A DNA stretch of 64,000 nt. It comes from Blastococcus sp. CT_GayMR16 (lineage in GTDB: Bacteria; Actinomycetota; Actinomycetes; Mycobacteriales; Geodermatophilaceae). The notes beneath the pieces are model-generated. The model made no database searches. It saw only the letters and a list, made by a program, of their open reading frames with translations, and had not been told where the DNA came from. How positions within the stretch are numbered: the stretch's first letter is position 1; each line of letters opens with the position of its first letter. This document shows, piece by piece, positions 28,219 through 37,266 of this stretch. The stretch covers positions 1-64,000 of the forward strand of contig NZ_SPQK01000005.1 of NCBI RefSeq assembly GCF_004570875.1. The letters run 5' to 3'. The translations under genes and the position numbers were made by a program.

Positions 28219-28920
28219 GTGGGACAGCCTAACCCCGTTGCCGTGTTGGACAAAGCGGTGTCGATTCTCCGCGCCGTCGCCGACGAGCCGGCCACGCTCG
28301 CCGAGCTGGTCAGCCGCACGGGCCTGCCCCGGGCCACCGCGCACCGGCTCGCCGTGGCGCTCGAGGGGCACCGGCTGGTCCGGCGCACCGCCGAGGGCGC
28401 GTGGGCGCCGGGGCCGGCGCTCGGCGAGCTCGGGCGCGAGGGGGCCGACCTGGCCGATCTCGCCGCCCGGCACCTGGTGGTGCTGCGCGACGTCAGCGGG
28501 GAGAGCGCCCAGTTCTACGTGCGCGACGGCGCCACGCGCGTCTGCATCGCCGCGGCAGAGCGCACGAGCGGGCTGCGCGACACCGTGCCGGTCGGCGCCC
28601 GGCTGCCCATGACGGCCGGGTCCGCAGCGCACGCGCTGCTCGCCTTCACCCCCGCCGACGAGGTCACGCGCCTGCTGCCGTCGGCCAGCTTCACCGCCCG
28701 CACCCTGCTCGAGGTCCGCCGCCGCGGCTGGGCGCACAGCGTCGCCGAGCGCGAACCCGGCGTGGCCTCGCTCTCGGCTCCCGTGCGCGACATCTCCGGC
28801 GCCGTCCTCGGTGCGGTGTCGATCTCCGGTCCGGTGGAGCGGCTGGGCCGCCGCCCCGGCCCGGAGATCATCGGCGCCGTCCTCGACGCGGCCGCCGCGA
28901 TCTCCCGCGCCGCGCGCTGA
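28219..28920 (+). CDS. IclR-family regulator (LtbR/NdgR-like)
   Basis: 233-aa IclR transcription factor with an N-terminal winged helix-turn-helix ([12 protein letters not shown]...[22 protein letters not shown], residues about 7-48) and a C-terminal effector domain ending [12 protein letters not shown]. Position directly opposite leuC matches LtbR of Corynebacterium and NdgR of Streptomyces, which repress or activate leucine genes. The start is GTG 28219. The effector is unproven. Confidence 0.88.
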   Translation: MGQPNPVAVLDKAVSILRAVADEPATLAELVSRTGLPRATAHRLAVALEGHRLVRRTAEGAWAPGPALGELGREGADLADLAARHLVVLRDVSGESAQFYVRDGATRVCIAAAERTSGLRDTVPVGARLPMTAGSAAHALLAFTPADEVTRLLPSASFTARTLLEVRRRGWAHSVAEREPGVASLSAPVRDISGAVLGAVSISGPVERLGRRPGPEIIGAVLDAAAAISRAAR

Positions 28921-28960
28921 GCCCCTTCCCCGTGCCGGGCCGCCGGCGTACACACGCCCC

Positions 28961-30064
28961 ATGACTGCCACCGACAACTACCGGGGCATGGCCCGGATCG
29001 CCGAGCCCGGGGAAGGTGTCGGACTCGACGAGCTCGCCCTCGCCGCCCGCAACCACGGCATGCCGCTGGAGGCGCTCCGCTACGACGTGACCCCGCCGGG
29101 GCTGCACTACGTCCTGACCCACTACGACATCCCCGCGGTCGAGCCCACGTCGTGGCGGCTGGAGATCGGCGGCGCCGTCGAGCGACCCCTGAGCCTCTCG
29201 CTCGGAGAGCTCCAGAGCCGGCCGAGCGTCACCTCCCGGGTGCTGCTCGAGTGCGCCGGCAACGGGCGGGCCCGCCTCGAGCCGCGCCCGGTCAGCCAGC
29301 CCTGGCTGCTGGAGGCGGTGGGCACCGCCGAGTGGACGGGCACGCCGCTCGCCCCGCTCCTGGAAGAGGCCGGTCTGTCCTCCGAGACCGTCGACGTCGT
29401 CTTCACCGGCGCCGACCACGGCGTGGAGCGCGGCGTCGAGCAGGACTACGCACGAGGTCTCCCCCTCGCCGAGGCGATGCGGCCGGAGACGCTGCTGGTG
29501 TGGGCGATGAACGGCGCGCCGCTGCCGCCGCAGCACGGCGCTCCCCTGCGCCTCGTCGTCCCCGGCTGGTACGGGATGGCGCAGGTGAAGTGGCTGACCC
29601 GGGTCGACGTCGCGACCGAGCCGTTCACGGGGTTCCAGAACGCCACCGCGTACCGGCTGAAGGTCGACTCCGACGAGGACGGCGAACCGGTGACGCGCAT
29701 CCGGCCGCGGTCGCTGCTCGCCCCGCCCGGTTGGCCGGACTTCATGACCCGGGAGCGCTACCTCCGGTCCGGGCCGGTCACCCTGTCGGGCCGGGCCTGG
29801 TCCGGCCGGGCGCCCGTCACCCAGGTGGAGGTCAGCACCGACGGCGGGAACTCCCGGGGTCTCGCCGAGCTGGCGCCGGCCGATCCGGCCGCCCCGTTCG
29901 CCTGGCGGAGCTGGCGCTTCGGGTGGGACGCCCGGCCCGGCCGCTACCAACTGCTCACCCGGGCGACCGACGAGGTGGGCCGCCAGCCGGTCGAAGCCGA
30001 GTGGAACCGCCAGGGGCTGGCGAACAACCTGGTCCAGCGCGTGCCCGTCACCGTCCAGGAGTAG
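28961..30064 (+). CDS. Sulfite oxidase-like molybdopterin oxidoreductase
   Basis: 367-aa protein with a sulfite-oxidase-type molybdopterin domain followed by the Mo-co dimerisation domain (from about residue 250, [12 protein letters not shown]). The motif [15 protein letters not shown] holds the cysteine that ligates molybdenum; [11 protein letters not shown] and [15 protein letters not shown] are typical of the family. There is no Tat or Sec signal at the chosen ATG 28961, so it appears cytoplasmic. It lies 40 bases after the IclR gene. The natural substrate is not known. Confidence 0.88.
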   Translation: MTATDNYRGMARIAEPGEGVGLDELALAARNHGMPLEALRYDVTPPGLHYVLTHYDIPAVEPTSWRLEIGGAVERPLSLSLGELQSRPSVTSRVLLECAGNGRARLEPRPVSQPWLLEAVGTAEWTGTPLAPLLEEAGLSSETVDVVFTGADHGVERGVEQDYARGLPLAEAMRPETLLVWAMNGAPLPPQHGAPLRLVVPGWYGMAQVKWLTRVDVATEPFTGFQNATAYRLKVDSDEDGEPVTRIRPRSLLAPPGWPDFMTRERYLRSGPVTLSGRAWSGRAPVTQVEVSTDGGNSRGLAELAPADPAAPFAWRSWRFGWDARPGRYQLLTRATDEVGRQPVEAEWNRQGLANNLVQRVPVTVQE

Positions 30065-30222
30065 GGCCCCGTCCGGCCCTACGATCCGCGAGTGTCCCGG
30101 AGAACCGTCGGCGTGACGGTCACGGTGCGCACGGCTCTCTTGCCGGCCCGAGGCACCAGAGGGTGCAGTCGGGATCTGTCGTTTTCGAGGTCGCCCGCGC
30201 GGATTTCACGCGGCTGCACTAT

Positions 30223-30254
30223 TCCCTGGGCACGACGATCCCTGGGCACGACGA
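30223..30254 (+). repeat. 16-bp tandem direct repeat
   Basis: TCCCTGGGCACGACGA occurs twice in direct tandem in the 209-base gap between the oxidoreductase gene and marR. I see no gene in this gap. The base composition here and across marR/VOC appears a little less GC-rich than the neighbours. Confidence 0.6.
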
Positions 30255-30273
30255 GACGTGCGCCGGGAACGAG

Positions 30274-30732
30274 CTATGCACCATCGTTGCCACCGCGCAG
30301 GGAATGGATCATCCGCTGCAGGATCCGGAACGCGCCTGACTGCTCGGTCTCGGTCATGCCGACCAGCATTCTGACCTCGACGGACCGGACCGCCACGGTC
30401 GCCTTCGCGAGGCTCCGTCGGCCGCGAGGCGTGAGCCGCGCGGGCAGAACCTTCCCGACGGGTGCCTCCGCAGGCCTGGTCACGTAGCCCTCTCGTTCGA
30501 GGGCCTGGAGCAGCACGTTCATCGACTGCCGTGTCACGAACGCGCCGCGCGCGAGCTCGGAGTTCGACAAGCCCGGTCGTTGAGCCAGCAGTTCGAGGCA
30601 GGAGTAGTGCGTCACGCTCATCCCGAGCGGCCGCAGCACCTCCTCCATGGCTGCGCGGAGGGCGCTCGAGGCCTCTTTCAGCAGGTAGCCCAGTGACGTC
30701 TCCAGGTCGACGCCGGCACCGTCTTGACTCAT
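30274..30732 (-). CDS. MarR-family transcriptional regulator
   Basis: 152-aa MarR winged helix regulator: helices around MSVTHYSCLELLAQRPG, recognition helix SELARGAFVTRQSMNVLLQALE, and wing VGKVLPARLTPRGRR. It is divergent from a VOC-family gene; two palindromes lie in the gap, one covering its own start codon, so it probably represses both genes. The ligand is unknown. Confidence 0.88.
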   Translation of the reverse strand: MSQDGAGVDLETSLGYLLKEASSALRAAMEEVLRPLGMSVTHYSCLELLAQRPGLSNSELARGAFVTRQSMNVLLQALEREGYVTRPAEAPVGKVLPARLTPRGRRSLAKATVAVRSVEVRMLVGMTETEQSGAFRILQRMIHSLRGGNDGA

Positions 30733-30748
30733 GTCAGTATTCTGACAT
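30731..30748. promoter_or_regulatory. MarR operator 1 within the VOC promoter
   Basis: Perfect inverted repeat ATGTCAG-TATT-CTGACAT. It overlaps the marR start codon and lies between a TTGACT (30724-30729) and an ATACAT (30747-30752) spaced 17 bases apart, a plausible promoter for the plus-strand VOC gene. Confidence 0.7.
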
Positions 30749-30758
30749 ACATTGGCCC

Positions 30759-30776
30759 GTGTCAGAAACCTGACAC
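30759..30776. promoter_or_regulatory. MarR operator 2
   Basis: Perfect inverted repeat GTGTCAG-AAAC-CTGACAC with the same half-sites and 4-base spacer as operator 1, 28 bases centre to centre. It lies around the expected transcription start of the VOC gene, just before its GAAGGAG ribosome binding site. Confidence 0.7.
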
Positions 30777-30794
30777 AAAAGAAGGAGCATCATC

Positions 30795-31163
30795 ATGCCC
30801 GCCACCGGCCCCGACTTCATCTCGCTCCAAGCGCGCGACCTCGACGCTTCGCAGGCGTTCTACGAGCAGTACCTCGGCCTCGTCCGCTCGCAGGCCGGAC
30901 CTCCGCACGCCGTCGTCTTCGAGACGAAGCCGATCGCGTTCGCACTTCGCGACCTCGTTCCCGGCACCGATCTCGCCTCAGTTGCCCAGCCCGGCATCGG
31001 TGCCGCGATCTGGCTCCACGCCACAGACGTCCAGGCCACTCACGATGCTCTCGTCGCCGACGGTCACACCATCGTCTCCGCACCGATCGACGGCCCGTTC
31101 GGTCGGACATTCACCTTCGCCGACCCCGACGGCTACCAGATCACCCTCCACGACCGCGCCTGA
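30795..31163 (+). CDS. VOC-superfamily (glyoxalase-like) protein
   Basis: 122-aa vicinal-oxygen-chelate protein with paired beta-alpha-beta modules: FISLQARDLDASQAFYEQYLGL at the start and TFADPDGYQITLHDRA at the end, the latter bearing the usual E/Q metal-site strand. It could be a dioxygenase, lyase or resistance-type binding protein. The ATG has a strong GAAGGAG site. Control by the divergent marR suggests it is induced by a toxic or aromatic compound. Confidence 0.85.
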   Translation: MPATGPDFISLQARDLDASQAFYEQYLGLVRSQAGPPHAVVFETKPIAFALRDLVPGTDLASVAQPGIGAAIWLHATDVQATHDALVADGHTIVSAPIDGPFGRTFTFADPDGYQITLHDRA

Positions 31164-31358
31164 TGGGGCTCATCGCAGTCGTGGGTGCGGGGCCGGTCGG
31201 GTCGTCGAGCCCGACCAGTGGTGTCGGCGGTGCGGCTGCGAAGGAGCGCCGCGGGACACGGTGACCCGTCGGCTGGCGCCGCCAGCACCAGCGGCTCACC
31301 GCCGCACTCGGCTCAGCCGTGCCAGTAGCCCTCGGCCCAGCCCCCGTCCCCGGCCGGG

Positions 31359-31646
31359 TCAGCGCGTCTCCTCGGGTGCCTGCTCGGGCTTCGTCTCGAC
31401 GACGATCGGCCGCAGCCGCGACCACAGGGCGAAGGCCGCCGCGAAGACGATCATGGCGAGGCCGACCCAGAGGTTGGCGTTGAAGCCGTCGGTCTTCTCC
31501 AGGGCGGCCTCGCCGTTGTCGACCAGGCCGACGACGACCAGGACGACGCCGTAGAAGCCGATCAGGGCCGCGATGACGTTGCGGACGTCGAACGCGCCGG
31601 CCGCGTGCTTCGTCCCGGTCTCGGTACCTCCGGTCGATGTGCTCAT
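31359..31646 (-). CDS. Small two-helix membrane protein beside symporter
   Basis: 95-aa protein with two predicted membrane helices (VIAALIGFYGVVLVVVGLV and LWVGLAMIVFAAAFALW) and charged tails. It has a GGAGG ribosome binding site and starts 16 bases after the sodium symporter stop. Small proteins of this kind are found beside sodium/solute symporters in actinobacteria and may be accessory subunits; that is inference. The 195 bases downstream, up to the VOC gene end, hold no gene; one short GCTGGC/GCCAGC hairpin is at 31272-31286. Confidence 0.78.
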   Translation of the reverse strand: MSTSTGGTETGTKHAAGAFDVRNVIAALIGFYGVVLVVVGLVDNGEAALEKTDGFNANLWVGLAMIVFAAAFALWSRLRPIVVETKPEQAPEETR

Positions 31647-31662
31647 CGAAGTGCCTCCTGGC

Positions 31663-33348
31663 TCAGCGGAAGATGACGTTCAGGATGATGACCATGACCA
31701 GCGAGATGCCGGCCAGCTTCGTCGGCGACCGGTACCACGGCAGCAGGTGCGCCTCCGGGTCGGTGCGCTGCTCCTTCGGCGTCTCCGAGTAGACCAGCCC
31801 GGCAAGCTCCGAGGCCGGCTTGGGCTGGGTCACCTGGGTGACGATCACGCTGACGACGATGTCGACGACGAATGCGGCACCGGCCGCCACAAAGCTGGCG
31901 CCCTGGCCCCCGAGCGGGATGACCCCGAGGGACGTCGCACCGAACGCGTCCTCGCTCAGCAGCGCGACGGTGACGGCGGCGAGCGTGCCCGAGACCAGGC
32001 CCGTCCAACCGGCGGTCGGCGTCATCCGCTTCCAGAACATGCCGAGGATGAACGTGGCGAACAGCGGCGCGTTGAAGAACCCGAACAGCGTCTGCAGGTA
32101 GTCCATCAGGTTGGTGTAGCCCGAGGCGATCAGCGCCGTGCCGATGGCGATGACCGTGGCGCCGACCGTCGCCCATCGACCCACCTTCAGGTAGTAGTCG
32201 TCGGGCCGGTCCTTCTTCACGTACTGCTGCCACAGGTCGTAGCTGAAGACGGTGTTGAAGGCGGAGATGTTGGCCGCCATGCCGGCCATGAACGCCGCCA
32301 GGAGCCCGGCCAGCGCGACGCCGAGCAGGCCATTGGGCAGGACGTCGCTGACCAGGTACAGGATCGAGTTGTTGTAGTCGAAGTCCGGGTTCCCCGACGC
32401 CTTGGCCTCGACGACCTCCGGCACGAGGACCGTGGCGATGATGCCGGGGATGACCACGATGAACGGCACGAACATCTTCGGGAAGGACCCGATGATCGGT
32501 GTCGCGCGGGCGGCCGAGATGGAGTGCGTGGCCATGGCCCGCTGCACCTCGACGAAGTTCGTCGTCCAGTAGCCGAAGGACAGGACGAACCCCAGACCGA
32601 AGACGATGCCGACGACCGACCAGAACGGGCTCTCGAAACCCGTCAGGTTCGTGGCGGGCCAGGACGACAGCATGTCCTCGTTGCCCGCTTCGGTGACCTT
32701 GTCGATCAGCCCGCCGACGCCGCCCACCCGGTGCAGGCCGATGAGGGTCAGCGGCACGAGCGCGGCGACGATGACGAAGAACTGCAGGACCTCGTTGTAG
32801 ATGGCGGCCGACAGTCCGCCCAGGGTGATGTAGCTGAGCACCACGATCGCCGCGATGATCAGCGAGACCCAGAGCGGCCACCCCAGCAGCAGCTCGACGA
32901 TGTGCGCCAGCAGGTAGAGGTTGATGCCGGCGATCAGGATCTGCGCGACGGCGAAGCTGATGGCGTTGACCAGGTGCGCCCCGGTGCCGAACCGCCGGCG
33001 CATGAACTCCGGGACGCTGCGGACCTTCGACCCGTAGTAGAAGGGCATCATCACGATGCCCAGGAAGAGCATCGCCGGCACCGCGCCGATCCAGAAGTAG
33101 TGCATGGTCGCCATGCCGAACTGGGCCCCGTTGGCCGACATGCCGACGATCTCGACCGCGCCCAGGTTGGCGGAGATGAACGCCAGGCCGGTCACCCAGG
33201 CCGGCAGCGACCGGCCGGACAGGAAGAAGTCGAGGCTGTCGGAGACCCGCCGTCGGGCGGCGAACCCGATTCCCAGGACGACGCCGAAGTACGCAGCGAC
33301 GAGCGCGTAGTCGACGAAGTTCGCGTCCAGCTGCAGTGCGTCGTCCAT
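31663..33348 (-). CDS. Sodium:solute symporter (SSS family), probably for galactose
   Basis: 561-aa integral membrane transporter with about 13-14 hydrophobic helices. SSS-family features: GRSLPAWVTGLAFISANLGAVE near residue 45, GGLSAAIYNEVLQFFVIV in the middle, and GYWTTNFVEVQRAMA. The SGLT-like middle and its place 23 bases behind galK in a galT-galK operon suggest sodium-driven uptake of galactose or a related sugar. The substrate is inferred from context only. Confidence 0.88.
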   Translation of the reverse strand: MDDALQLDANFVDYALVAAYFGVVLGIGFAARRRVSDSLDFFLSGRSLPAWVTGLAFISANLGAVEIVGMSANGAQFGMATMHYFWIGAVPAMLFLGIVMMPFYYGSKVRSVPEFMRRRFGTGAHLVNAISFAVAQILIAGINLYLLAHIVELLLGWPLWVSLIIAAIVVLSYITLGGLSAAIYNEVLQFFVIVAALVPLTLIGLHRVGGVGGLIDKVTEAGNEDMLSSWPATNLTGFESPFWSVVGIVFGLGFVLSFGYWTTNFVEVQRAMATHSISAARATPIIGSFPKMFVPFIVVIPGIIATVLVPEVVEAKASGNPDFDYNNSILYLVSDVLPNGLLGVALAGLLAAFMAGMAANISAFNTVFSYDLWQQYVKKDRPDDYYLKVGRWATVGATVIAIGTALIASGYTNLMDYLQTLFGFFNAPLFATFILGMFWKRMTPTAGWTGLVSGTLAAVTVALLSEDAFGATSLGVIPLGGQGASFVAAGAAFVVDIVVSVIVTQVTQPKPASELAGLVYSETPKEQRTDPEAHLLPWYRSPTKLAGISLVMVIILNVIFR

Positions 33349-33371
33349 CGGGATCCTCTTCTCGGAGTCGG

Positions 33372-34529
33372 TCAGGCCAGCCGTCGCGCCCCGGCGGACG
33401 GGACGGTGACGAAGATGCGGGGCGCGGGGTGTCCCTCGCGCTCGAAGCGGGTGGCGACCGCGGCGGTGACCGCGTCGACGGCGTCGGCCTCGACCAGCGC
33501 GATGGCGCTGCCGCCGAACCCGCCACCGACCATCCGGGCGCCGTGCGCGCCGGCCGCGAGGGCCGCCTCCACGCAGGCGTCCAGCAGCGGGATCGAGACG
33601 TCGAAGTCGTCGCGGAGGGACGCATGGCCGGCGGTGAGGACCGGCCCGATCGCGCGCGGGTCGGCGTCCTCGCGCAGCGCGGCGACCACCTCCAGGACGC
33701 GGGCGTCCTCGGTGACGACGTGCCGCGCCCGGCGCAGCAGCACGTCCCCCTCCGGGGTGCCGTCGGCGAGGACGGCGAGACCGGCGACGTCGTCCACCTC
33801 GCGCAGCAGCGCGACGCCCAGCCGGTCGGCCGCCGCCTCGCACTCGCGACGGCGGTCGCCGTAGCCGCCCTCGGCGTGGTCGTGGGTGGTCCCCGAGTCG
33901 ATCACCAGGAGGGCCAGTCCCACCGCGGCCAGCGCGAAGGGCACCTGCTCGCTGGTGCGCTCGCGGGTGTCCAGGAACAGGGCGTGCTCGGCGGTGCACA
34001 GCAGCGACGCCGACTGGTCGAGGATGCCCGTGGGGGCGCCGACGAAGTCGTTCTCCGCCCCCCGGGCCAGCTCCACCAGGTCCTGCCGGCGCAGCTCGGG
34101 GGCGGCGAGGTCACCGAGGGCCAGCGCCACCGAGCAGGTGAGCGCGGCCGACGACGAGAGGCCCGCCCCCACCGGGACGTCGGTGTCGACGAGGATGCTC
34201 ACTCCCCCGGCCAGGCGGTCGCGCAGACCCACCACGACACCCGCCGGGTATCCCGCCCAGCCCTCGGGGTGACCGGGCCTCAGCTCGGCGAGGGCGATCT
34301 CGACCGCCTTCTCCGGGTGCTGCATGGAGCCGAGCGCGACCAGCCCGTCGTTCCGCCGGGCCACCGCGGCCCGCGTGGTGTGCGGCAGCGCCACGGGCAG
34401 CACGTACCCGCCGTTGTAGTCGGTGTGCTCACCGATCACGTTCACCCGGCCCGGGGCGGCCCACACGCCCTCGGGCTCCGTGCCGAACAGGTCGCTGAAC
34501 TCGTGCGCCACGCGTTCGGCCGCGGTCAC
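33372..34529 (-). CDS. galK: Galactokinase
   Basis: 385-aa GHMP kinase that phosphorylates galactose. Signature GRVNVIGEHTDYNGGYVLP near residue 28, ATP loop PVGAGLSSSAAL, and C-terminal GGGFGGSAIALV are clear. The GTG at 34529 overlaps the galT stop (GTGA). A Leloir pathway epimerase gene is not in the window. Confidence 0.95.
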   Translation of the reverse strand: MTAAERVAHEFSDLFGTEPEGVWAAPGRVNVIGEHTDYNGGYVLPVALPHTTRAAVARRNDGLVALGSMQHPEKAVEIALAELRPGHPEGWAGYPAGVVVGLRDRLAGGVSILVDTDVPVGAGLSSSAALTCSVALALGDLAAPELRRQDLVELARGAENDFVGAPTGILDQSASLLCTAEHALFLDTRERTSEQVPFALAAVGLALLVIDSGTTHDHAEGGYGDRRRECEAAADRLGVALLREVDDVAGLAVLADGTPEGDVLLRRARHVVTEDARVLEVVAALREDADPRAIGPVLTAGHASLRDDFDVSIPLLDACVEAALAAGAHGARMVGGGFGGSAIALVEADAVDAVTAAVATRFEREGHPAPRIFVTVPSAGARRLA

Positions 34530-35611
34530 GCCACGACCACGCTTCGCAGCTGCTCGGCGACGTCCTCCGGGTTGGTGTCGGTGATGAACGCCCCCATCCC
34601 GGACTCCGAGCCGGCGAGGTACTTCATCTTCCCGGGCGCCCGCAGCAGCGAGAACAGCTGCAGGTGCAGCCACCAGTCCTCCCGGCCCTCGCGGACCGGC
34701 GCCTGGTTCCAGGAGGCGATGTAGGGCATCGGACGGTCGAACCGGCGCGCGAAGCGGGCGAGCACGTCGAGGTACACGTCGACGAAGGCGTCGCGCTCCT
34801 CCTCGCTCAGCGCCGGCAGGCCGGGCACCTTCCGCACGGGGAACAGCTGCACCTCGTAGGGCCAGCGGGCGGCGGCCGGCACGAAGGCCGTCCAGTGCTC
34901 GTTGCTGCCGACGACGCGCGGACCGGACCGTTCGGCCGCGACGACGTCTGCGAACAGGTCCCGCCCGGTCCGCTCGCGGTGCCGCCGGGCGGACGCCAGG
35001 ATCTTCTCCACCCGCGACGGGAGGTAGGGATAGGCGTAGATCTGGCCATGGGGGTGGGACAGCGTGACCCCGATCTCCTCCCCGTGGTTCTCGAACGGAT
35101 AGACGTACTCGACGCCGTCGATGGCGCCGAGGGCCTCCGTGCGGTCCGCCCACACGTCGACGACCAGGCGCGCGCGGTCGGGTCCGAGGTCGGCGAAGAC
35201 GCGGTCGTGCTCGTCGGTGAAGCAGACGACCTCGCACCGGCCGAATCCGGGGCGGAGCTCGGCCACCGGGTCACCCGGCGCCGACGGAGGCACGTCCCGC
35301 TCGACTCCCGTCGCCAGGGACGGGAAGCGGTTCTCGAAGACCACCACCTCGTAGGAGCTCTCGGGGATCTCGGTGGGGCGCCCGGGGCGGGACGGGTCCA
35401 GCGGGCACTCGTCGGCCGGCGGCAGGAAGGTGCGCGACTGCCGGTGCGAGGCGATGGCCACCCACTCCCCCAGCAGCGCGTCCCAGCGCAGCTGCGAGTG
35501 CGTGGCGACCGGAGGGAGGTCTCGTGGATCCGTCGCGTCGCGCGCCACCGGCTCGCGGTCGAAGTACAGGATCTCCCGGCCGTCTGCCAAGCGGCGACTC
35601 GTCCGGATCAC
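34526..35611 (-). CDS. galT: Galactose-1-phosphate uridylyltransferase
   Basis: 361-aa HIT-superfamily enzyme exchanging UMP between UDP-glucose and galactose-1-phosphate. The active-site HPHGQ is in LSHPHGQIYAYPYLP. Other landmarks are FENRFPSL and NQAPVREGREDWWLHLQ. The GTG at 35611 begins the gal operon (galT-galK-symporter-small protein). It lies downstream of the tRNA-Glu terminator hairpin. Confidence 0.95.
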   Translation of the reverse strand: MIRTSRRLADGREILYFDREPVARDATDPRDLPPVATHSQLRWDALLGEWVAIASHRQSRTFLPPADECPLDPSRPGRPTEIPESSYEVVVFENRFPSLATGVERDVPPSAPGDPVAELRPGFGRCEVVCFTDEHDRVFADLGPDRARLVVDVWADRTEALGAIDGVEYVYPFENHGEEIGVTLSHPHGQIYAYPYLPSRVEKILASARRHRERTGRDLFADVVAAERSGPRVVGSNEHWTAFVPAAARWPYEVQLFPVRKVPGLPALSEEERDAFVDVYLDVLARFARRFDRPMPYIASWNQAPVREGREDWWLHLQLFSLLRAPGKMKYLAGSESGMGAFITDTNPEDVAEQLRSVVVA

Positions 35612-35663
35612 GGCGAGACGCTATCGCCAGCAGTGATCATCGGGCCACTCGGTGCCGGAACGG

Positions 35664-35699
35664 CGAGAGCCCCCGGCCCGTGGGCGCCGGGGGCTCTCG
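35664..35699 (-). terminator. Terminator hairpin after tRNA-Glu copy 1
   Basis: CGAGAGCCCCCGGC pairs with GCCGGGGGCTCTCG around an 8-base loop, a 14-bp stem located just 3' of the tRNA. No T-tract follows. Confidence 0.75.
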
Positions 35700-35706
35700 T
35701 GCGTGG

Positions 35707-35779
35707 TAGCCCCGAAGGGATTCGAACCCTCGCTACCGCCGTGAGAGGGCGGCGTCCTGGGCCGCTAGACGACGGGGCC
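35707..35779 (-). tRNA. tRNA-Glu (CTC), copy 1
   Basis: Minus-strand cloverleaf starting GGCCCCGTCGTCTAGCGG; the acceptor stem pairs GGCCCCG with CGGGGCT. The anticodon loop CTCTCAC in a CCGCC/GGCGG stem gives anticodon CTC (Glu). The T-arm has GGTTCGAATCC. A73 is followed by genomic CCA (35704-35706), possibly by chance. The sequence is identical to copy 2. Confidence 0.95.
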
Positions 35780-35826
35780 GAGCTGTGCTCCGGAGAAGAT
35801 TCTGCCACGGCGCCCGGCCGGAACGG

Positions 35827-35859
35827 CGAGAGCCCCCGGCCGGTGGCCGGGGGCTCTCG
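35827..35859 (-). terminator. Terminator hairpin after tRNA-Glu copy 2
   Basis: Perfect 15-bp stem CGAGAGCCCCCGGCC / GGCCGGGGGCTCTCG with loop GGT, just 3' of the second tRNA-Glu. It is nearly the same sequence as the hairpin after copy 1, showing the terminator was duplicated with the tRNA. Confidence 0.75.
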
Positions 35860-35866
35860 ACTGCTG

Positions 35867-35939
35867 TAGCCCCGAAGGGATTCGAACCCTCGCTACCGCC
35901 GTGAGAGGGCGGCGTCCTGGGCCGCTAGACGACGGGGCC
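35867..35939 (-). tRNA. tRNA-Glu (CTC), copy 2
   Basis: Identical 73-base cloverleaf to copy 1, exactly 160 bases upstream on the same strand, anticodon CTC. Here the base after A73 does not continue as CCA, so CCA must be added enzymatically. Confidence 0.95.
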
Positions 35940-36000
35940 GTGCTGCGCAGCCGGGAAACTCAGCTGCGGAGGCGTGCATCTCAGGACCGATGCTGCCTCG

Positions 36001-36072
36001 CTGGGGTACCAGGACTCGAACCTAGACTAACGGAACCAGAAACCGTCGGGCTGCCAATTACCCCATACCCCA
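36001..36072 (-). tRNA. tRNA-Gln (CTG)
   Basis: Minus-strand cloverleaf starting TGGGGTATGGGGTAATTGGC; acceptor TGGGGTA pairs with TACCCCA, discriminator G. The anticodon loop TTCTGGT gives CTG (Gln). The T-arm has GGTTCGAGTCC. CCA is not encoded. It is transcribed ahead of the two tRNA-Glu genes; gltX lies nearby. Confidence 0.93.
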
Positions 36073-36150
36073 TGGGTGGCACCTCGCGGCGCCGCAGAAG
36101 ACGATACCCGACGGGCCGACGGCGGCGAGCACCCACCCCGGGCAGGCGGG

Positions 36151-37266
36151 TCAGCCCGCGGCGACCGGATACGGGGTCCCCGGCGTCCGCAGGTTCACGG
36201 CCGCAGTGTGCGTCTCGGGGCACGACCGCCGCCGCGACCTGCCCACCAGCACGACGTAGGCGCCCATGGTCGCAAGGCTCACGAGCAGGAACAGCAGCCC
36301 GGTGCCGTCCGGGACCTGCTCGGTGGCGACCCCCTCCCCCAGCGCCCCGGCGAGGATGAACACGATCACGTTGTTGGCCGCGTGCAGGACGATCGCCGCC
36401 TCCAGCCCGCCGGTCAGCCAGACCACCGCCGAGGCCGCCAGGCCGAACGCGAACCGGTCGAGGAAGGTGGGCACGTCCGGGGGCAGGTGCGCGGCGGAGA
36501 ACAGGGCGGCGGTGACGACGCCGGCGACCACCGCACCGACGGCGGGGCGCCGTACCCATGCGGCGATCGCCTGGCTCAGGTACCCGCGGAACAGGTACTC
36601 CTCCGCGGCCGACTGCAGCGGCGTGGTGAGCAGGACCACCAGCAGCAGCCAGCCGAACGAGGCGACCGGCCCGGTGACCTTCTCCTCGCCGAGGAGGAAC
36701 CCGCCCAGGACCGACAGCCCGATCCCGGCACCGAGGGTGACCAGGGCGATCAGCGAGTACGGCAGCAGCAGCCGCCAGCGCAGGCGGGCCAGCACCGAGG
36801 AGGACCAGCTCCGGCTCATGGAGTGGGCGGTGATCCAGGCCAGCCACACCACCGGGATGGCGACGATCAGCGAGAGGTTGGTGAACAGCAGCGTCCACGG
36901 GTCGACCAGGTCGAGCTGCGCGTAGTCGGGGCCGACCCCGGTGGCCAGGGTGAGGACGACGACGACGGTCGCGGCCACCACGTAGACGACGCCGAGGAGC
37001 AGCAGACCGAGCAGGGGCCGCCACCACGACCAGTCCCGTGACCGCATGGCGAGCAGATAGGGCTGCGGGACGTCGTGCGGCGGCGTGCCGGGCGGCGGTG
37101 CCCAGTGCACAGCAGGCAGAGGTGGAGGCGGCGGCGGCGCGGGCTGCCACCACAGCACCGGCCCCGGAGCCGTCCACCCGTACGCCGGCCCGCGTTCCCA
37201 CGGTTCCGGCCGGCGGGTCGGGGGCGGTCCCCAGTACGGCTCGTCGCCCGCCCCGGGCCAGGTCAT
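36151..37266 (-). CDS. CPBP-family intramembrane metalloprotease
   Basis: 371-aa membrane protein. The first about 75 residues are Pro/Trp/Gly-rich and cytoplasmic-looking; then about eight hydrophobic helices follow. The CPBP (Abi/CAAX) motifs are [12 protein letters not shown] (EExxxR), FSAAHLPP (His) and [16 protein letters not shown] (HxxxN/D). Such proteins cleave membrane substrates or process prenylated peptides; the target is unknown. The ATG overlaps the gltX stop by four bases. Confidence 0.87.
   Translation of the reverse strand: MTWPGAGDEPYWGPPPTRRPEPWERGPAYGWTAPGPVLWWQPAPPPPPPLPAVHWAPPPGTPPHDVPQPYLLAMRSRDWSWWRPLLGLLLLGVVYVVAATVVVVLTLATGVGPDYAQLDLVDPWTLLFTNLSLIVAIPVVWLAWITAHSMSRSWSSSVLARLRWRLLLPYSLIALVTLGAGIGLSVLGGFLLGEEKVTGPVASFGWLLLVVLLTTPLQSAAEEYLFRGYLSQAIAAWVRRPAVGAVVAGVVTAALFSAAHLPPDVPTFLDRFAFGLAASAVVWLTGGLEAAIVLHAANNVIVFILAGALGEGVATEQVPDGTGLLFLLVSLATMGAYVVLVGRSRRRSCPETHTAAVNLRTPGTPYPVAAG

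Noticed and set aside
35600-36075. Integrated element using the tRNA-Glu repeats as attachment sites
   Set aside because: The 160-base unit between the identical tRNAs contains only the terminator; no integrase or cargo genes are present.
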